Source: Nocardioides sp.
GTDB lineage: Bacteria; Actinomycetota; Actinomycetes; Propionibacteriales; Nocardioidaceae
Length of the DNA: 64,000 nt
Assembly: GCA_002729525.1 (NCBI GenBank)
Contig: PBYI01000009.1
Span: 62,001-126,000, forward strand
Direction: 5' to 3'
Shown here: piece by piece, positions 31,712 to 39,122 of the stretch
Numbering within the stretch: position 1 is the first letter of the stretch
Layout of the letters: each line of letters opens with the position of its first letter
Notes under the pieces: generated by a model
Seen by the model: only the letters and a program-made list of their open reading frames with translations
What the model was told of the DNA's origin: nothing
The model's database searches: none
Program-made: the position numbers and the translations under genes

Positions 31712-32125
31712 ATGGGAGACCTCCTCGCGTTCGACGCCACCCGCGACACCCTCGCCACGCACGCGTCCGCGGGGGCTCCCCCTCGGCCCGCCGCCCGGCC
31801 CGTCGAGCCCGAGCCGCTGTGGCGCGAGCTCGTCGGCCTCCAGCTCCGCCAGGCGCGACGCGACCAGCAGCGCACCCTCGCCGACGTCGGCGCCCGCGCG
31901 GGCATCTCGGTGCAGTACCTCTCCGAGGTGGAGCGCGGGCTCAAGGAGCCCAGCTCGGAGGTGCTCGCCGCCGTCGCCGGGGCCCTCGGTCTGGGTCTGC
32001 TCGACCTCACCGTCGGCGTGGCCCGCTCGCTGCGCCCGCTCCGCGCCCCCGAGCGTCGTCCGGCCGCCCCGGTGGCGCCCGCGGGTGCCGCCGCGCCGGC
32101 CGGCCCGGTCTGCCTGGCGGTCTGA
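31712..32125 (+). CDS. XRE-family helix-turn-helix regulator
   Basis: A 137-residue regulator. Residues about 35-100 are an HTH_3 domain: LVGLQLRQARRDQQRTLADVGARAGISVQYLSEVERGLKEPS, the family hallmark. Flanking tails are Ala/Pro-rich. TAGATT followed by exactly six bases precedes the ATG, so the transcript is probably leaderless. It is a plausible stress-response regulator like actinobacterial ClgR-type proteins, but shorter, and the assignment stops at DNA binding. Confidence 0.88.
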   Translation: MGDLLAFDATRDTLATHASAGAPPRPAARPVEPEPLWRELVGLQLRQARRDQQRTLADVGARAGISVQYLSEVERGLKEPSSEVLAAVAGALGLGLLDLTVGVARSLRPLRAPERRPAAPVAPAGAAAPAGPVCLAV

Positions 32126-32198
32126 CCCCGCCACCCCACGTCGGGGCGCCTCGCCCGCGAGTACGGCGTACGACCGGCCGCCGACTAGCCTGGCCCGC

Positions 32199-32966
32199 GT
32201 GATCGAGCTCCGTACCCCGACCCAGATCGAGGAGATGCGTCCGGCCGGGCGCTTCGTCGCCTCGGTGATCGACGCGCTCATCGCCAAGGCCGACGTCGGG
32301 GTGAACCTCCTCGAGCTCGACGCCCTGGCCCACGAGATGATCCGGGCCGAGGGCGCGGAGTCCTGCTACATCGACTACCACCCCTCCTTCGGCGCCTCGC
32401 CGTTCGGCAAGGTGCTGTGCACGTCGGTCAACGACGCGGTGCTGCACGGCCTCCCGCACGACTACGTGCTCGCCGACGGCGACCTGCTCTCGGTCGACTT
32501 CGCGGTCTCCGTCGACGGCTGGGTGGCCGACTCGGCTGCCTCGAAGGTCGTCGGCACGCCCCGCGAGGAGGACCTCCAGCTCATCGAGATCACCGAGCGC
32601 GCCCTGGCCGCCGCGATCGAGGCCGCGCAGCCCGGCGGTCGCCTCGGCGACATCTCCTACGCCATCGGCACCGTCGCACGCTCCGCGGGCCTCGGCGTCA
32701 ACCTGCAGTTCGGCGGGCACGGCGTCGGCCGCACCATGCACGGCGACCCGCACGTGCCCAACGACGGCCGGCCGGGCCGGGGCTTCGAGCTCAAGCCGGG
32801 CCTGGTGATCGCGATCGAGCCGTGGTTCATGCACACCACCGACGAGATCTACACCGACCCCGACGGCTGGACCCTGCGCAGCCAGGACGGCTCCCGCGGG
32901 GCGCACGCCGAGCACACCGTCGCGATCACCGCCGACGGCCCGCTGGTGCTCACCGCGCGCGACTGA
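32199..32966 (+). CDS. map: Type I methionine aminopeptidase
   Basis: A 255-residue pita-bread metalloprotease that removes N-terminal Met. Metal ligands are the Asp in LLSVDFAVSVDGWVADSA (two Asp), His in GHGVGRTMHGDPHVPN, Glu in AIEPWFM and the last Glu in HAEHTVAIT. It lacks the zinc-finger N-terminal extension of some MetAPs. The GTG follows TAGCCT by seven bases, the leaderless pattern. Being separate from secY/adk it is probably a second, accessory MetAP; ribosomal-cluster map genes are the usual primary copy. Confidence 0.93.
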   Translation: MIELRTPTQIEEMRPAGRFVASVIDALIAKADVGVNLLELDALAHEMIRAEGAESCYIDYHPSFGASPFGKVLCTSVNDAVLHGLPHDYVLADGDLLSVDFAVSVDGWVADSAASKVVGTPREEDLQLIEITERALAAAIEAAQPGGRLGDISYAIGTVARSAGLGVNLQFGGHGVGRTMHGDPHVPNDGRPGRGFELKPGLVIAIEPWFMHTTDEIYTDPDGWTLRSQDGSRGAHAEHTVAITADGPLVLTARD

Positions 32967-32978
32967 CCTTCCCTGGCA

Positions 32979-33008
32979 GACCCGGACCCGGACCCGGACC
33001 CGGACCCG
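32979..33008 (+). repeat. Hexanucleotide tandem repeat GACCCG x5
   Basis: Five perfect copies of GACCCG start 13 bases after the map stop, in the 70-base gap before the PHP-domain gene. It is non-coding and prone to slippage. Confidence 0.95.
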
Positions 33009-33036
33009 CACCGTCACGCCGTACGACGTTCACCGG

Positions 33037-34422
33037 GTGGTCGCCCGCGCCTGCTCGGATGAGCACGTGTGCTCCCACCACCCGCACGACCACCCACCGC
33101 TGCGCCCGCACCCCGAGCCGACCGACGACGTCGCCCGGGTGACCCGCCGCCGGGTCGCCGGAGCGGGCTCCGGTCTGCTGATCGCCTCCGCGCTCGGCGC
33201 GACCGCGGGGGCCGTGGAGCCCGGCACCGCCTGGGGTGCGGGAACCCGGCCGCGCGTGGGCGCGACCCGGCGGTCGCGGATCACGCGGGGCACGACGCTG
33301 GTCCACGCCGACCTGCACAACCACACGCTCCTGTCCGACGGTGACGGCGACCCGGCGCAGGCGTTCGTCTCGATGCGCTCGGCCGGCCTCGACGTGGCGG
33401 CGCTGACCGACCACGCGACGCTGTCGGACTCCGTGCTCGGCGAGGTGCTGGCGGGCATCCTGCCGCCGGAGTACAAGCAGGTCGCCGGCATCACGCCGGG
33501 CGACTTCGCTCGCACCGCGCGGCTCGCCGACCGGGCCGACCGGGACGGCCGCTTCACCGCGATCCGCGGGTTCGAGTGGTCCGAGCCGCTGCTCGGGCAC
33601 GTCAACGTGTGGTTCAGCGAGCACTACATCGACGTGGTCCAGGCGGGCGTGATGCAGCCGCTGCTCGACTGGCTGCGGCGCGAGCCGGGCCTCGTGCTCG
33701 ACGGTGGGGCGGGTGCGCTCGCCGGCTTCAACCACCCCGGCCGCGAGCCGGGCCGCTTCCAGGAGTTCCGGTACGACGCCCGCGTGCGCGCCCGGGTCGT
33801 GTCGCTCGAGCTGTTCAACCGCGAGGACGACTACCTCTTCGAGGGCTACCGGGAGGACGGCCGATCCTCGCCGCTCGTCGCGTGCCTCAACGGCGGCTGG
33901 CGGACGGGCATCCTCGGTGTCACCGACGAGCACGGCACCGACTGGGGCTTCCCCGAGGGCAAGGGACGCACGGGCCTGTGGGTGAAGGAGCACAGCCGGG
34001 CCGGGGTCAAGGAGGCGATGCGTGCGCGCCGGTTCTTCGCCACCCGCACCTCCGGGCTCAGGGTGGACGCGACCGCGACGTCGGGCGGACGCACCGTCCG
34101 GATGGGCGGCCGGCTGCGCCACGACCGCGGCCCGGTGCGCCTCCGCCTCGACCTCGCGCGCGGCGCCGAGTGGCGCGGCCGCCGGCTCCAGGTGCAGGTG
34201 CTGCGCCCGGGGACCGTGGTGCCCGAGGTCGCCGACGTCGTGGACTTCGAGGTCGGTCCGGTGGTCGAGCTGTCCGTGCCCGTGCGCGCGCACGAGGGCG
34301 ACTGGATGCTGCTGCGGATCGCCGACCCGACCCAGCTCAACGCGACGCCCGGCCCGGCCGGCCACCCCGGCAACCGGCTCGGGATCGCCTACACCAGCCC
34401 GTGGTGGATCGACCCGCGCTGA
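33037..34422 (+). CDS. Secreted PHP-domain metal-dependent phosphoesterase-like protein
   Basis: Up to 461 residues. After a His/Pro-rich leader comes VTRRRVAGAGSGLLIASALG, a twin-arginine-like signal, then ADLHNHTLLSDGDGDP, the PHP metal-binding HxH start, DVAALTDHAT, GFEWSE, AGFNHPGREPG and GVTDEHGTDWG, which supply the remaining His/Asp ligands. The C-terminal 100 residues are beta-rich. This is the DUF3604/CehA-like type. The start is uncertain: GTG 33037 is open, while GTG 33139 would begin exactly at the Tat signal. The substrate is unknown; the export signal suggests an extracytoplasmic phosphoester or polymer. Confidence 0.8.
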   Translation: MVARACSDEHVCSHHPHDHPPLRPHPEPTDDVARVTRRRVAGAGSGLLIASALGATAGAVEPGTAWGAGTRPRVGATRRSRITRGTTLVHADLHNHTLLSDGDGDPAQAFVSMRSAGLDVAALTDHATLSDSVLGEVLAGILPPEYKQVAGITPGDFARTARLADRADRDGRFTAIRGFEWSEPLLGHVNVWFSEHYIDVVQAGVMQPLLDWLRREPGLVLDGGAGALAGFNHPGREPGRFQEFRYDARVRARVVSLELFNREDDYLFEGYREDGRSSPLVACLNGGWRTGILGVTDEHGTDWGFPEGKGRTGLWVKEHSRAGVKEAMRARRFFATRTSGLRVDATATSGGRTVRMGGRLRHDRGPVRLRLDLARGAEWRGRRLQVQVLRPGTVVPEVADVVDFEVGPVVELSVPVRAHEGDWMLLRIADPTQLNATPGPAGHPGNRLGIAYTSPWWIDPR

Positions 34423-34609
34423 GCAGCGCGGCCGGTTGACATGAGGGATAGTCCCTACCGCACATCACGTCTCCGGGGCCGAGACCGATGCTTCTCGGTA
34501 GGACGACCGGGCGCCGCGTGCACCGCGTGTGACCAAGGCGACACACCCGTAGATCACCTGTTGACCACGAGAGGTCCCGGTGAAGGCTACGGCGTCCTAG
34601 CGTTGGGCC
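34423..34609. other. Intergenic region with a short dyad upstream of a small ORF
   Basis: The gap contains AGGGATAGTCCCT (34443-34455), a 5-bp inverted repeat with a 3-base spacer, and a TTGACC at 34561-34566 that could belong to a promoter. TAGCGT at 34598-34603 is the likely -10 for the following small ORF. No larger gene is supported. Confidence 0.4.
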
Positions 34610-34732
34610 ATGAACACCGAGACCTCCAGCCAGCGCGACGACCTCGCCGAGGAGACCTCCTCGGCCCGCTCCTCGTGGGACGACGACTACCCGACGGGCA
34701 TGCTCGCCAGCCCCACGCGCACCCGCCTCTGA
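34610..34732 (+). CDS. Small 40-residue ORF with leaderless start, unknown function
   Basis: The predicted peptide is Ser/Asp/Glu/Thr-rich: it begins MNTETSSQRDDLAEETSS and ends PTGMLASPTRTRL. It is preceded by TAGCGT and six bases, the same leaderless arrangement as many real genes in this window, and it lies in a 430-base gap with no other candidate. There is no signal peptide or membrane span. An acidic leader followed by a WDDDYP segment and a short Thr/Arg tail recalls precursor peptides in general, but no modifying enzyme is adjacent, so no RiPP claim is made. Confidence 0.45.
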   Translation: MNTETSSQRDDLAEETSSARSSWDDDYPTGMLASPTRTRL

Positions 34733-34852
34733 CACCGGGCCCCGTACCCGGCTCAGCGGCCGAGTCAGCACCCGAGTCAGCACCCGGCCCCGCCGCCCTC
34801 GTCCGAGGGTCGCGGGGCCGTGCAGTCCCCAGCCGCTCCTAGGCTGGCCTCC

Positions 34853-35821
34853 GTGGAGCCCGACGCCGGACCGACCGCGCGGGCCCTGCTCGCGCTCGAG
34901 CTGCTCCAGGGGGCGGCGCTCGTGCCCGCACCCCGGCTCGCCGAGCGCCTCGGCGTCTCCGAGCGCGCCGCGCGCCGCTGCGTCGCCGTGCTCCGGGACG
35001 CCGGCATCCCGGTCGAGTCCGTCCGCGGCCCGCACGGCGGCTACCGGCTGGGTCGCGGCACCCGACCGCGCCCGCTGGTGCTGAGCAGCGAGGAGGCACT
35101 CGGCCTGGTGATGGCGGTGCTCGACGGCCACCACGCCGCCGGCGTCGAGGACGACCCGGTCGGCCGCGCGCTCGGGACGCTGCTGCGCGCCCTGCCCCAG
35201 GGGACCGCCGAGACGGCCGAGAGCGTACGACGTACGGCCGCGGCCGCTGCCGACCGCGGAGCCGCCCGCCCGGACCCGGCCGTCACCGCGACGCTCGTGC
35301 AGGCCGTCAGCGACCGCAAGCGTGTCCGGCTCTGGTACGTCGGCGCGCGCGGCCCGTGGGAGACCGAGGTCGAGCCGTGGGCGGTGGTGGTGCGCCACGG
35401 ACGCTGGTACCTCGTGTGCCGCGACACCCAGCGGGACGCCGTGCGCACCTACCGGGTCGACCGGGTGCGTGCGCCACGACCGGTGCACCGCGACCTCGGC
35501 GGGCAGTTCACCCCGCCCACGGACGTCGACCCGGTCGACCTGCTGGAGCAGCACCTCGCCGAGGGCTGGGAGCTCGAGGTGGAGGTGCGGGTGGCCGGGC
35601 CGGTCGAGGAGGTCGGCCGCTGGCTGCCGCGCACGCTGGGCCGGCTGGACGACGACGGCGCCGGCGGCTGCGTGCTCACCGGGAGCACCAGCAACCCGGC
35701 CATGGTCGCCGAGGCACTGGTGCGGCTGCCGATGCCGTTCCGCGTGGTCGGTGCGCCGGAGGTGCGCGACGCGCTGCGCGTCATCGGTGAGCGCGCCCGC
35801 GCGGCCGTCGCGGACGACTGA
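34853..35821 (+). CDS. WYL-domain helix-turn-helix regulator
   Basis: A 322-residue transcription factor. The N-terminal HTH is LAERLGVSERAARRCVAVLRDAG followed by the wing ESVRGPHGGYRLG. The WYL domain spans roughly residues 140-220 and contains RLWYVGARGPWETEVEPWAVVV and WYLVCRDTQRDAVRTYRVDRV, with a WCX-like C-terminal extension. Such regulators sense nucleic acids or nucleotides in several systems. The GTG at 34853 sits seven bases after TAGGCT (leaderless); an earlier GTG at 34820 would lie inside the promoter. Confidence 0.9.
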   Translation: MEPDAGPTARALLALELLQGAALVPAPRLAERLGVSERAARRCVAVLRDAGIPVESVRGPHGGYRLGRGTRPRPLVLSSEEALGLVMAVLDGHHAAGVEDDPVGRALGTLLRALPQGTAETAESVRRTAAAAADRGAARPDPAVTATLVQAVSDRKRVRLWYVGARGPWETEVEPWAVVVRHGRWYLVCRDTQRDAVRTYRVDRVRAPRPVHRDLGGQFTPPTDVDPVDLLEQHLAEGWELEVEVRVAGPVEEVGRWLPRTLGRLDDDGAGGCVLTGSTSNPAMVAEALVRLPMPFRVVGAPEVRDALRVIGERARAAVADD

Positions 35822-35851
35822 CGTCAGCGCGCCGGTGGGCCCGTCAGTGAC

Positions 35852-36745
35852 TCAGGCGGTGCCGCCCAGCCCGTCGAGCACCCGCAGCACCGGACCGGTG
35901 CGGTGCGCGGCGGCGTGCTCGCCCACCAGGTCGGCCACCAGCCCGGGCGCCTCGAGCATCGGCACGTGCCCGACCTCGTCGAGGCGCACGACCTCGGCGT
36001 CGGGCAGGGCCTCGAGGAAGCGACCGCCGTACAGCCGCGGCGGGAGGAGCCGGTCACGCTCGCAGAGCACCAGGCGTACCGGTACGCCGGAGCGGTGCAC
36101 GGCCGCCAGGTCGCGGACCCCGCCCACGCGCAGGTCGGACCAGACGTAGGGCAGGAAGGCCGAGCAGCGGGTCGCGGCCCGGACCAGGGCGTCGGCACGG
36201 ACCCGCGGGACGGCTGCGACGTCGCCGGACACCACACCCAGCGCGACCCGGCGCGCGGCGGCCAGGCGACTGCCGACGTCGCCGGTCACCCGGCCGGCCA
36301 TCGCCAGCGGGGCCAGCGAGAGGAACGCGGCCCCGACCCGCATCTGAGCCGGGGAGAACCGGTCCCAGCCGCCGGCCGGCGCGATGGCGGTGACGCTGCG
36401 CGCGCGACCCCGGCGGGCCATCTCCAGCGCGAGCCAGCCGCCGATCGAGTTGCCGGCGACGTGGCAGGTGTCCCAGCCCTCGCGGTCGAGCAGCGCCTCG
36501 ACGCCGTCGGCGAACGCCTCAATGCTCACCTGGCGACGCGGCAGGTGCGGCCCGCCCCAGTGCCCGGGCAGCGTGGGCGCCAGCACGTCGAAGCCGCGCG
36601 CCAGACGCGGCACGACGTCGGCCCACACGTCGTGGCTGGTCATGAAGGGGTGCAGGAGCAGCAGCGGCTCACCGCTGCCGGCGCGCACCGAGGGGGTGGG
36701 CACGGGGAGGCGCCAGGACGTCCGGGGAGAGGTTGTCTGCGACAC
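35852..36745 (-). CDS. Alpha/beta-fold hydrolase
   Basis: A 297-residue hydrolase. The oxyanion strand LLLLHPFMTSHDVW, the nucleophile elbow VAGNSIGGWLALE, the acid region VRLVLCERDRLLPP and the catalytic His in DEVGHVPMLEAP follow the canonical order. GTG 36745 is six bases after TACCGT on the minus strand, so the start and a leaderless promoter support each other; longer open frame upstream is Ala/Pro-rich noise. Substrate specificity cannot be read from sequence. Confidence 0.88.
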   Translation of the reverse strand: MSQTTSPRTSWRLPVPTPSVRAGSGEPLLLLHPFMTSHDVWADVVPRLARGFDVLAPTLPGHWGGPHLPRRQVSIEAFADGVEALLDREGWDTCHVAGNSIGGWLALEMARRGRARSVTAIAPAGGWDRFSPAQMRVGAAFLSLAPLAMAGRVTGDVGSRLAAARRVALGVVSGDVAAVPRVRADALVRAATRCSAFLPYVWSDLRVGGVRDLAAVHRSGVPVRLVLCERDRLLPPRLYGGRFLEALPDAEVVRLDEVGHVPMLEAPGLVADLVGEHAAAHRTGPVLRVLDGLGGTA

Positions 36746-36858
36746 GATGTCACGGTAGCGCGACGTGACCTGGATCGCACCACCTTCGGGGAGGAAGGGC
36801 GTGGCGGGCGACGGGACGCGCCGACGAGTCCCGCCCGACCGCGGAGGGGCGGCTGCGA

Positions 36859-37323
36859 TCAGCCGCGCAGCCGGTGGGTGAGCTGGCGCAGAAGGCGCTG
36901 GAGGTGCCGCACCTCGTCGACCTCGAGGCCCATCGCCTCGCCCATCGCGCACTGGACGTCGTCGAACCGTCCGGCCACCTCGGCACCGTGCTCGGTCAGG
37001 CGCACCTCGACCGACCGCTCGTCCTCCCGGCTGCGGCTGCGGGTCAGCAGACCGGCGGTCTCCAGGCGACGCAGGAGCGGGGTGAGGGTGGCGTGGTCGA
37101 GGCGCAGGGTCTCGGCGACGTACTTGATCGGCACGTCCTCCCCCGGCCGGAGCACCGTGAGCACGAGGTACTGCGGGTAGGTCAGGTCGAGCTCGCCCAG
37201 GATCGGGCGGTAGGCCTGCGTGACCGCGCGGGAGGCGGCGTACAGGTCGAAGCAGAGCAGCGGCTCGAGCACGGCCGGCCGCTGGTCGGGTGCGTCGATC
37301 GCCCCGACGGGTGCGTGCGTCAT
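36859..37323 (-). CDS. MarR-family regulator, likely OhrR-type
   Basis: A 154-residue winged-helix repressor. CFDLYAASRAVTQAYRPIL contains a Cys at the position of the reactive Cys of OhrR, followed by LDLTYPQYLVLTVL, the recognition helix LRLDHATLTPLLRRLETAGLLTR and the wing DERSVEVRLTEHG. These are typical OhrR features. The ATG is seven bases after TAGCCT (minus strand). It is divergent from an OsmC-family gene, the usual OhrR-Ohr arrangement, so it probably represses that gene until oxidised by organic peroxides. Confidence 0.88.
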   Translation of the reverse strand: MTHAPVGAIDAPDQRPAVLEPLLCFDLYAASRAVTQAYRPILGELDLTYPQYLVLTVLRPGEDVPIKYVAETLRLDHATLTPLLRRLETAGLLTRSRSREDERSVEVRLTEHGAEVAGRFDDVQCAMGEAMGLEVDEVRHLQRLLRQLTHRLRG

Positions 37324-37374
37324 GACTCGAAGGCTAGCAGTCATCGTGCCCACGAACTTCTCGTCCGAGTGTGT

Positions 37375-37390
37375 CTTGTGCCCAAGTTGG
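37375..37390. promoter_or_regulatory. Candidate operator between marR and osmC genes
   Basis: Two overlapping dyads, CTTG-TGCC-CAAG (37375-37386) and CCAA-G-TTGG (37382-37390), lie in the 146-bp divergent gap. They are the only AT-containing dyads there and are reasonable binding sites for the MarR-type protein. Confidence 0.35.
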
Positions 37391-37469
37391 TTGCGTGCCA
37401 TGGTCGAGGGGACGGGTTGGTCCGACACGGATCCACCCAGCACCCCTTTCCGACCCACAGGAGGCCCTC

Positions 37470-37913
37470 ATGCCCACTCGCACCGCACGCACCGCCTGGA
37501 ACGGTGGCCTGGAGGACGGCACCGGCCAGGTCGAGCTCACCAGCTCCGGCGTCGGCACGTACGACGTCTCGTTCCCGCGCCGCGCGGCCGAGGACGCCGG
37601 CGGCACCACCAGCCCCGAGGAGCTCATCGCCGCCGCGCACTCCTCGTGCTACGCCATGCAGCTCTCGGCCCTGATCGCCGAGGCGGGCGGCACCCCGCAG
37701 TCGCTCGAGGTGTCGGCCGCGGTCTCGCTCGGCCCGGACGACGCCGACGGCGGGTTCCGGCTGACCGGCATCGCCCTGACCGTCCGCGGTGAGGTCGACG
37801 GCCTCGACTCCGCCGGGTTCACGAAGGCCGCCGAGGCCGCCAAGGCGGGCTGCCCGGTCAGCAAGGCGCTCACGGGTGTGGAGATCACGCTCGACGCCGC
37901 GCTCGAGTCCTGA
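37470..37913 (+). CDS. OsmC/Ohr-family peroxiredoxin
   Basis: A 147-residue thiol peroxidase of the OsmC type. The two redox cysteines are in AAAHSSCYAMQLS and AKAGCPVSKAL, spaced as in the family. The N-terminal WNGGLEDGTGQVEL and the SFPRRA segment match OsmC more than Ohr. An AGGAGG lies just upstream of the ATG. It detoxifies organic hydroperoxides, and divergence from the MarR gene indicates peroxide-inducible control. Confidence 0.92.
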   Translation: MPTRTARTAWNGGLEDGTGQVELTSSGVGTYDVSFPRRAAEDAGGTTSPEELIAAAHSSCYAMQLSALIAEAGGTPQSLEVSAAVSLGPDDADGGFRLTGIALTVRGEVDGLDSAGFTKAAEAAKAGCPVSKALTGVEITLDAALES

Positions 37914-37924
37914 CGGGACGGCTC

Positions 37925-38707
37925 GTGACACCCCCGCCCGGCACGGTCGACCACCTGGTCGCCGTGCTGGGCGCCGTCGGGGTCGGCGTCGTCGGCGTGA
38001 TCGAGACCGGAGGTGCACCGGCGTTCCCCGCCGGCCGACCGACCTGGGTGGTCGCGGTCCGACCCGCCGCCCCGCGCGCGCCCGGCGGCCCCGACGTCCT
38101 GGCCGACGCGGCGCGGTCCGTCGCGCGGCGTACGTCGGGCCCGGAGACCGTGCTCGCACCCGACCGTGACCTGCGCACCCCGATGAGCCTCGGACGTCGC
38201 TGGTGGCGGGTCCCGGCGCGCGACGCTGGCACCGCCGGCGAACCACCCGTGCCCCTCCTCGACGCCCGGCACGGCACGGCGGCGGCCCGCTGGACGCTGC
38301 GCCACCACGGCCGGTCGAGGTACGGCGACGAGCCGGCCGCGCTGGTCTGCGAGACCGGGCCGACCGCCCTGCGCACCGAGGCGCTCGGCCGGGCCCGCAC
38401 GCTCGCCGAGGCGTACGACGACGCGGGGGCCGACGGCCTGGCCGAGCACCTGGCCGAGCACCTGGACGGACCGGACCTCGCGCGCGTGCTGGTCGGGCTG
38501 GTGCACCAGGCCGCCCGGGGCACGGTCGGCGACCCGGCGCAGGCGCGCCGGACGTGCGGCGAGGTCGACGAGGTGCTCCTCTGCGACCTGGACGCGCTCA
38601 CGCCCGGCACCGGCGACCGCACGAGCGACCCGGCCGGTCTGCGCCGCGTGCTGTGGGAGACCCACCGCGTCGTCGGCGGTCTCGCCGTCAGGGCAGCCGG
38701 GCCCTGA
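37925..38707 (+). CDS. Unrecognised 260-residue protein
   Basis: Starts at GTG 37925, eleven bases after the osmC-type gene, and runs tail-to-tail into the glutaredoxin gene, overlapping it by 20 bases. The protein is soluble, rich in Ala, Gly, Arg and Asp, with no signal or membrane span. Strand-like WVVAVRPAA and helices around LAEHLAEHLDGPDLARVLVGLVHQAA suggest a folded alpha/beta protein, and it has one CxxxxxxxxCD pattern late (RTCGEVDEVLLCDLD). No family is recognised. Operon position with osmC may hint at stress, weakly. Confidence 0.6.
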   Translation: MTPPPGTVDHLVAVLGAVGVGVVGVIETGGAPAFPAGRPTWVVAVRPAAPRAPGGPDVLADAARSVARRTSGPETVLAPDRDLRTPMSLGRRWWRVPARDAGTAGEPPVPLLDARHGTAAARWTLRHHGRSRYGDEPAALVCETGPTALRTEALGRARTLAEAYDDAGADGLAEHLAEHLDGPDLARVLVGLVHQAARGTVGDPAQARRTCGEVDEVLLCDLDALTPGTGDRTSDPAGLRRVLWETHRVVGGLAVRAAGP

Positions 38708-39122
38708 CCCAGGCGGGCGCGGGGTTGGTGACCGTCTCGTCCCCGACGACCACGGTCGGCACCGTCTCGTCTCCCCCGTTGGCCGCGCGCACCCGCGCCG
38801 AGGCATCGGTGTCGGTGGTGACGTCGACCCACACCGCCTCTCCGGCCCGCAGGCCGAGCGAGATCCGCAGCCGGAAGCAGTAGGAGCAGCCGGGGCGCCA
38901 GTAGACCAGCGGGCGCCCCTCGGCCGCCGCCCGGCGCCGCCCCTCGCTGTCGCCGGGCGAGCGCGGGAAGAACAGCGGCGAGAACATCCACGCGAGCACG
39001 AGCACCACCGCCCCGAGCGCGACCGACACCGGTCCGGGCGAGTCGCTGAGGAGCGCGACCGCCGCGAGCAGCACCGCGGTCGCGGGCAGCCAGCGCACCA
39101 CGGTGCGGCCGGGACCGCTCAC
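38688..39122 (-). CDS. Membrane-anchored glutaredoxin-like protein
   Basis: A 144-residue protein. Two hydrophobic segments at residues 9-45 (WLPATAVLLAAVALL and VSVALGAVVLVLAWMF) are followed by a thioredoxin-fold domain with the redox motif YWRPGCSYCFRLR (CxxC), the cis-Pro ETVPTVVVG and TNPAPAWVRA. It resembles actinobacterial mycoredoxins with a membrane anchor. The GTG start overlaps the stop of the DUF480-methyltransferase gene (GTGA), so they are cotranscribed. Confidence 0.85.
   Translation of the reverse strand: MSGPGRTVVRWLPATAVLLAAVALLSDSPGPVSVALGAVVLVLAWMFSPLFFPRSPGDSEGRRRAAAEGRPLVYWRPGCSYCFRLRISLGLRAGEAVWVDVTTDTDASARVRAANGGDETVPTVVVGDETVTNPAPAWVRARLP

Noticed and set aside
32979..33008. 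GACCCG repeats as a CRISPR or regulatory array
   Set aside because: The unit is six bases with no spacers; it is an ordinary simple sequence repeat.
34610..34732. RiPP precursor peptide
   Set aside because: No cyclodehydratase, radical SAM, lanthipeptide synthetase, protease or transporter gene is adjacent, so only a small ORF is claimed.
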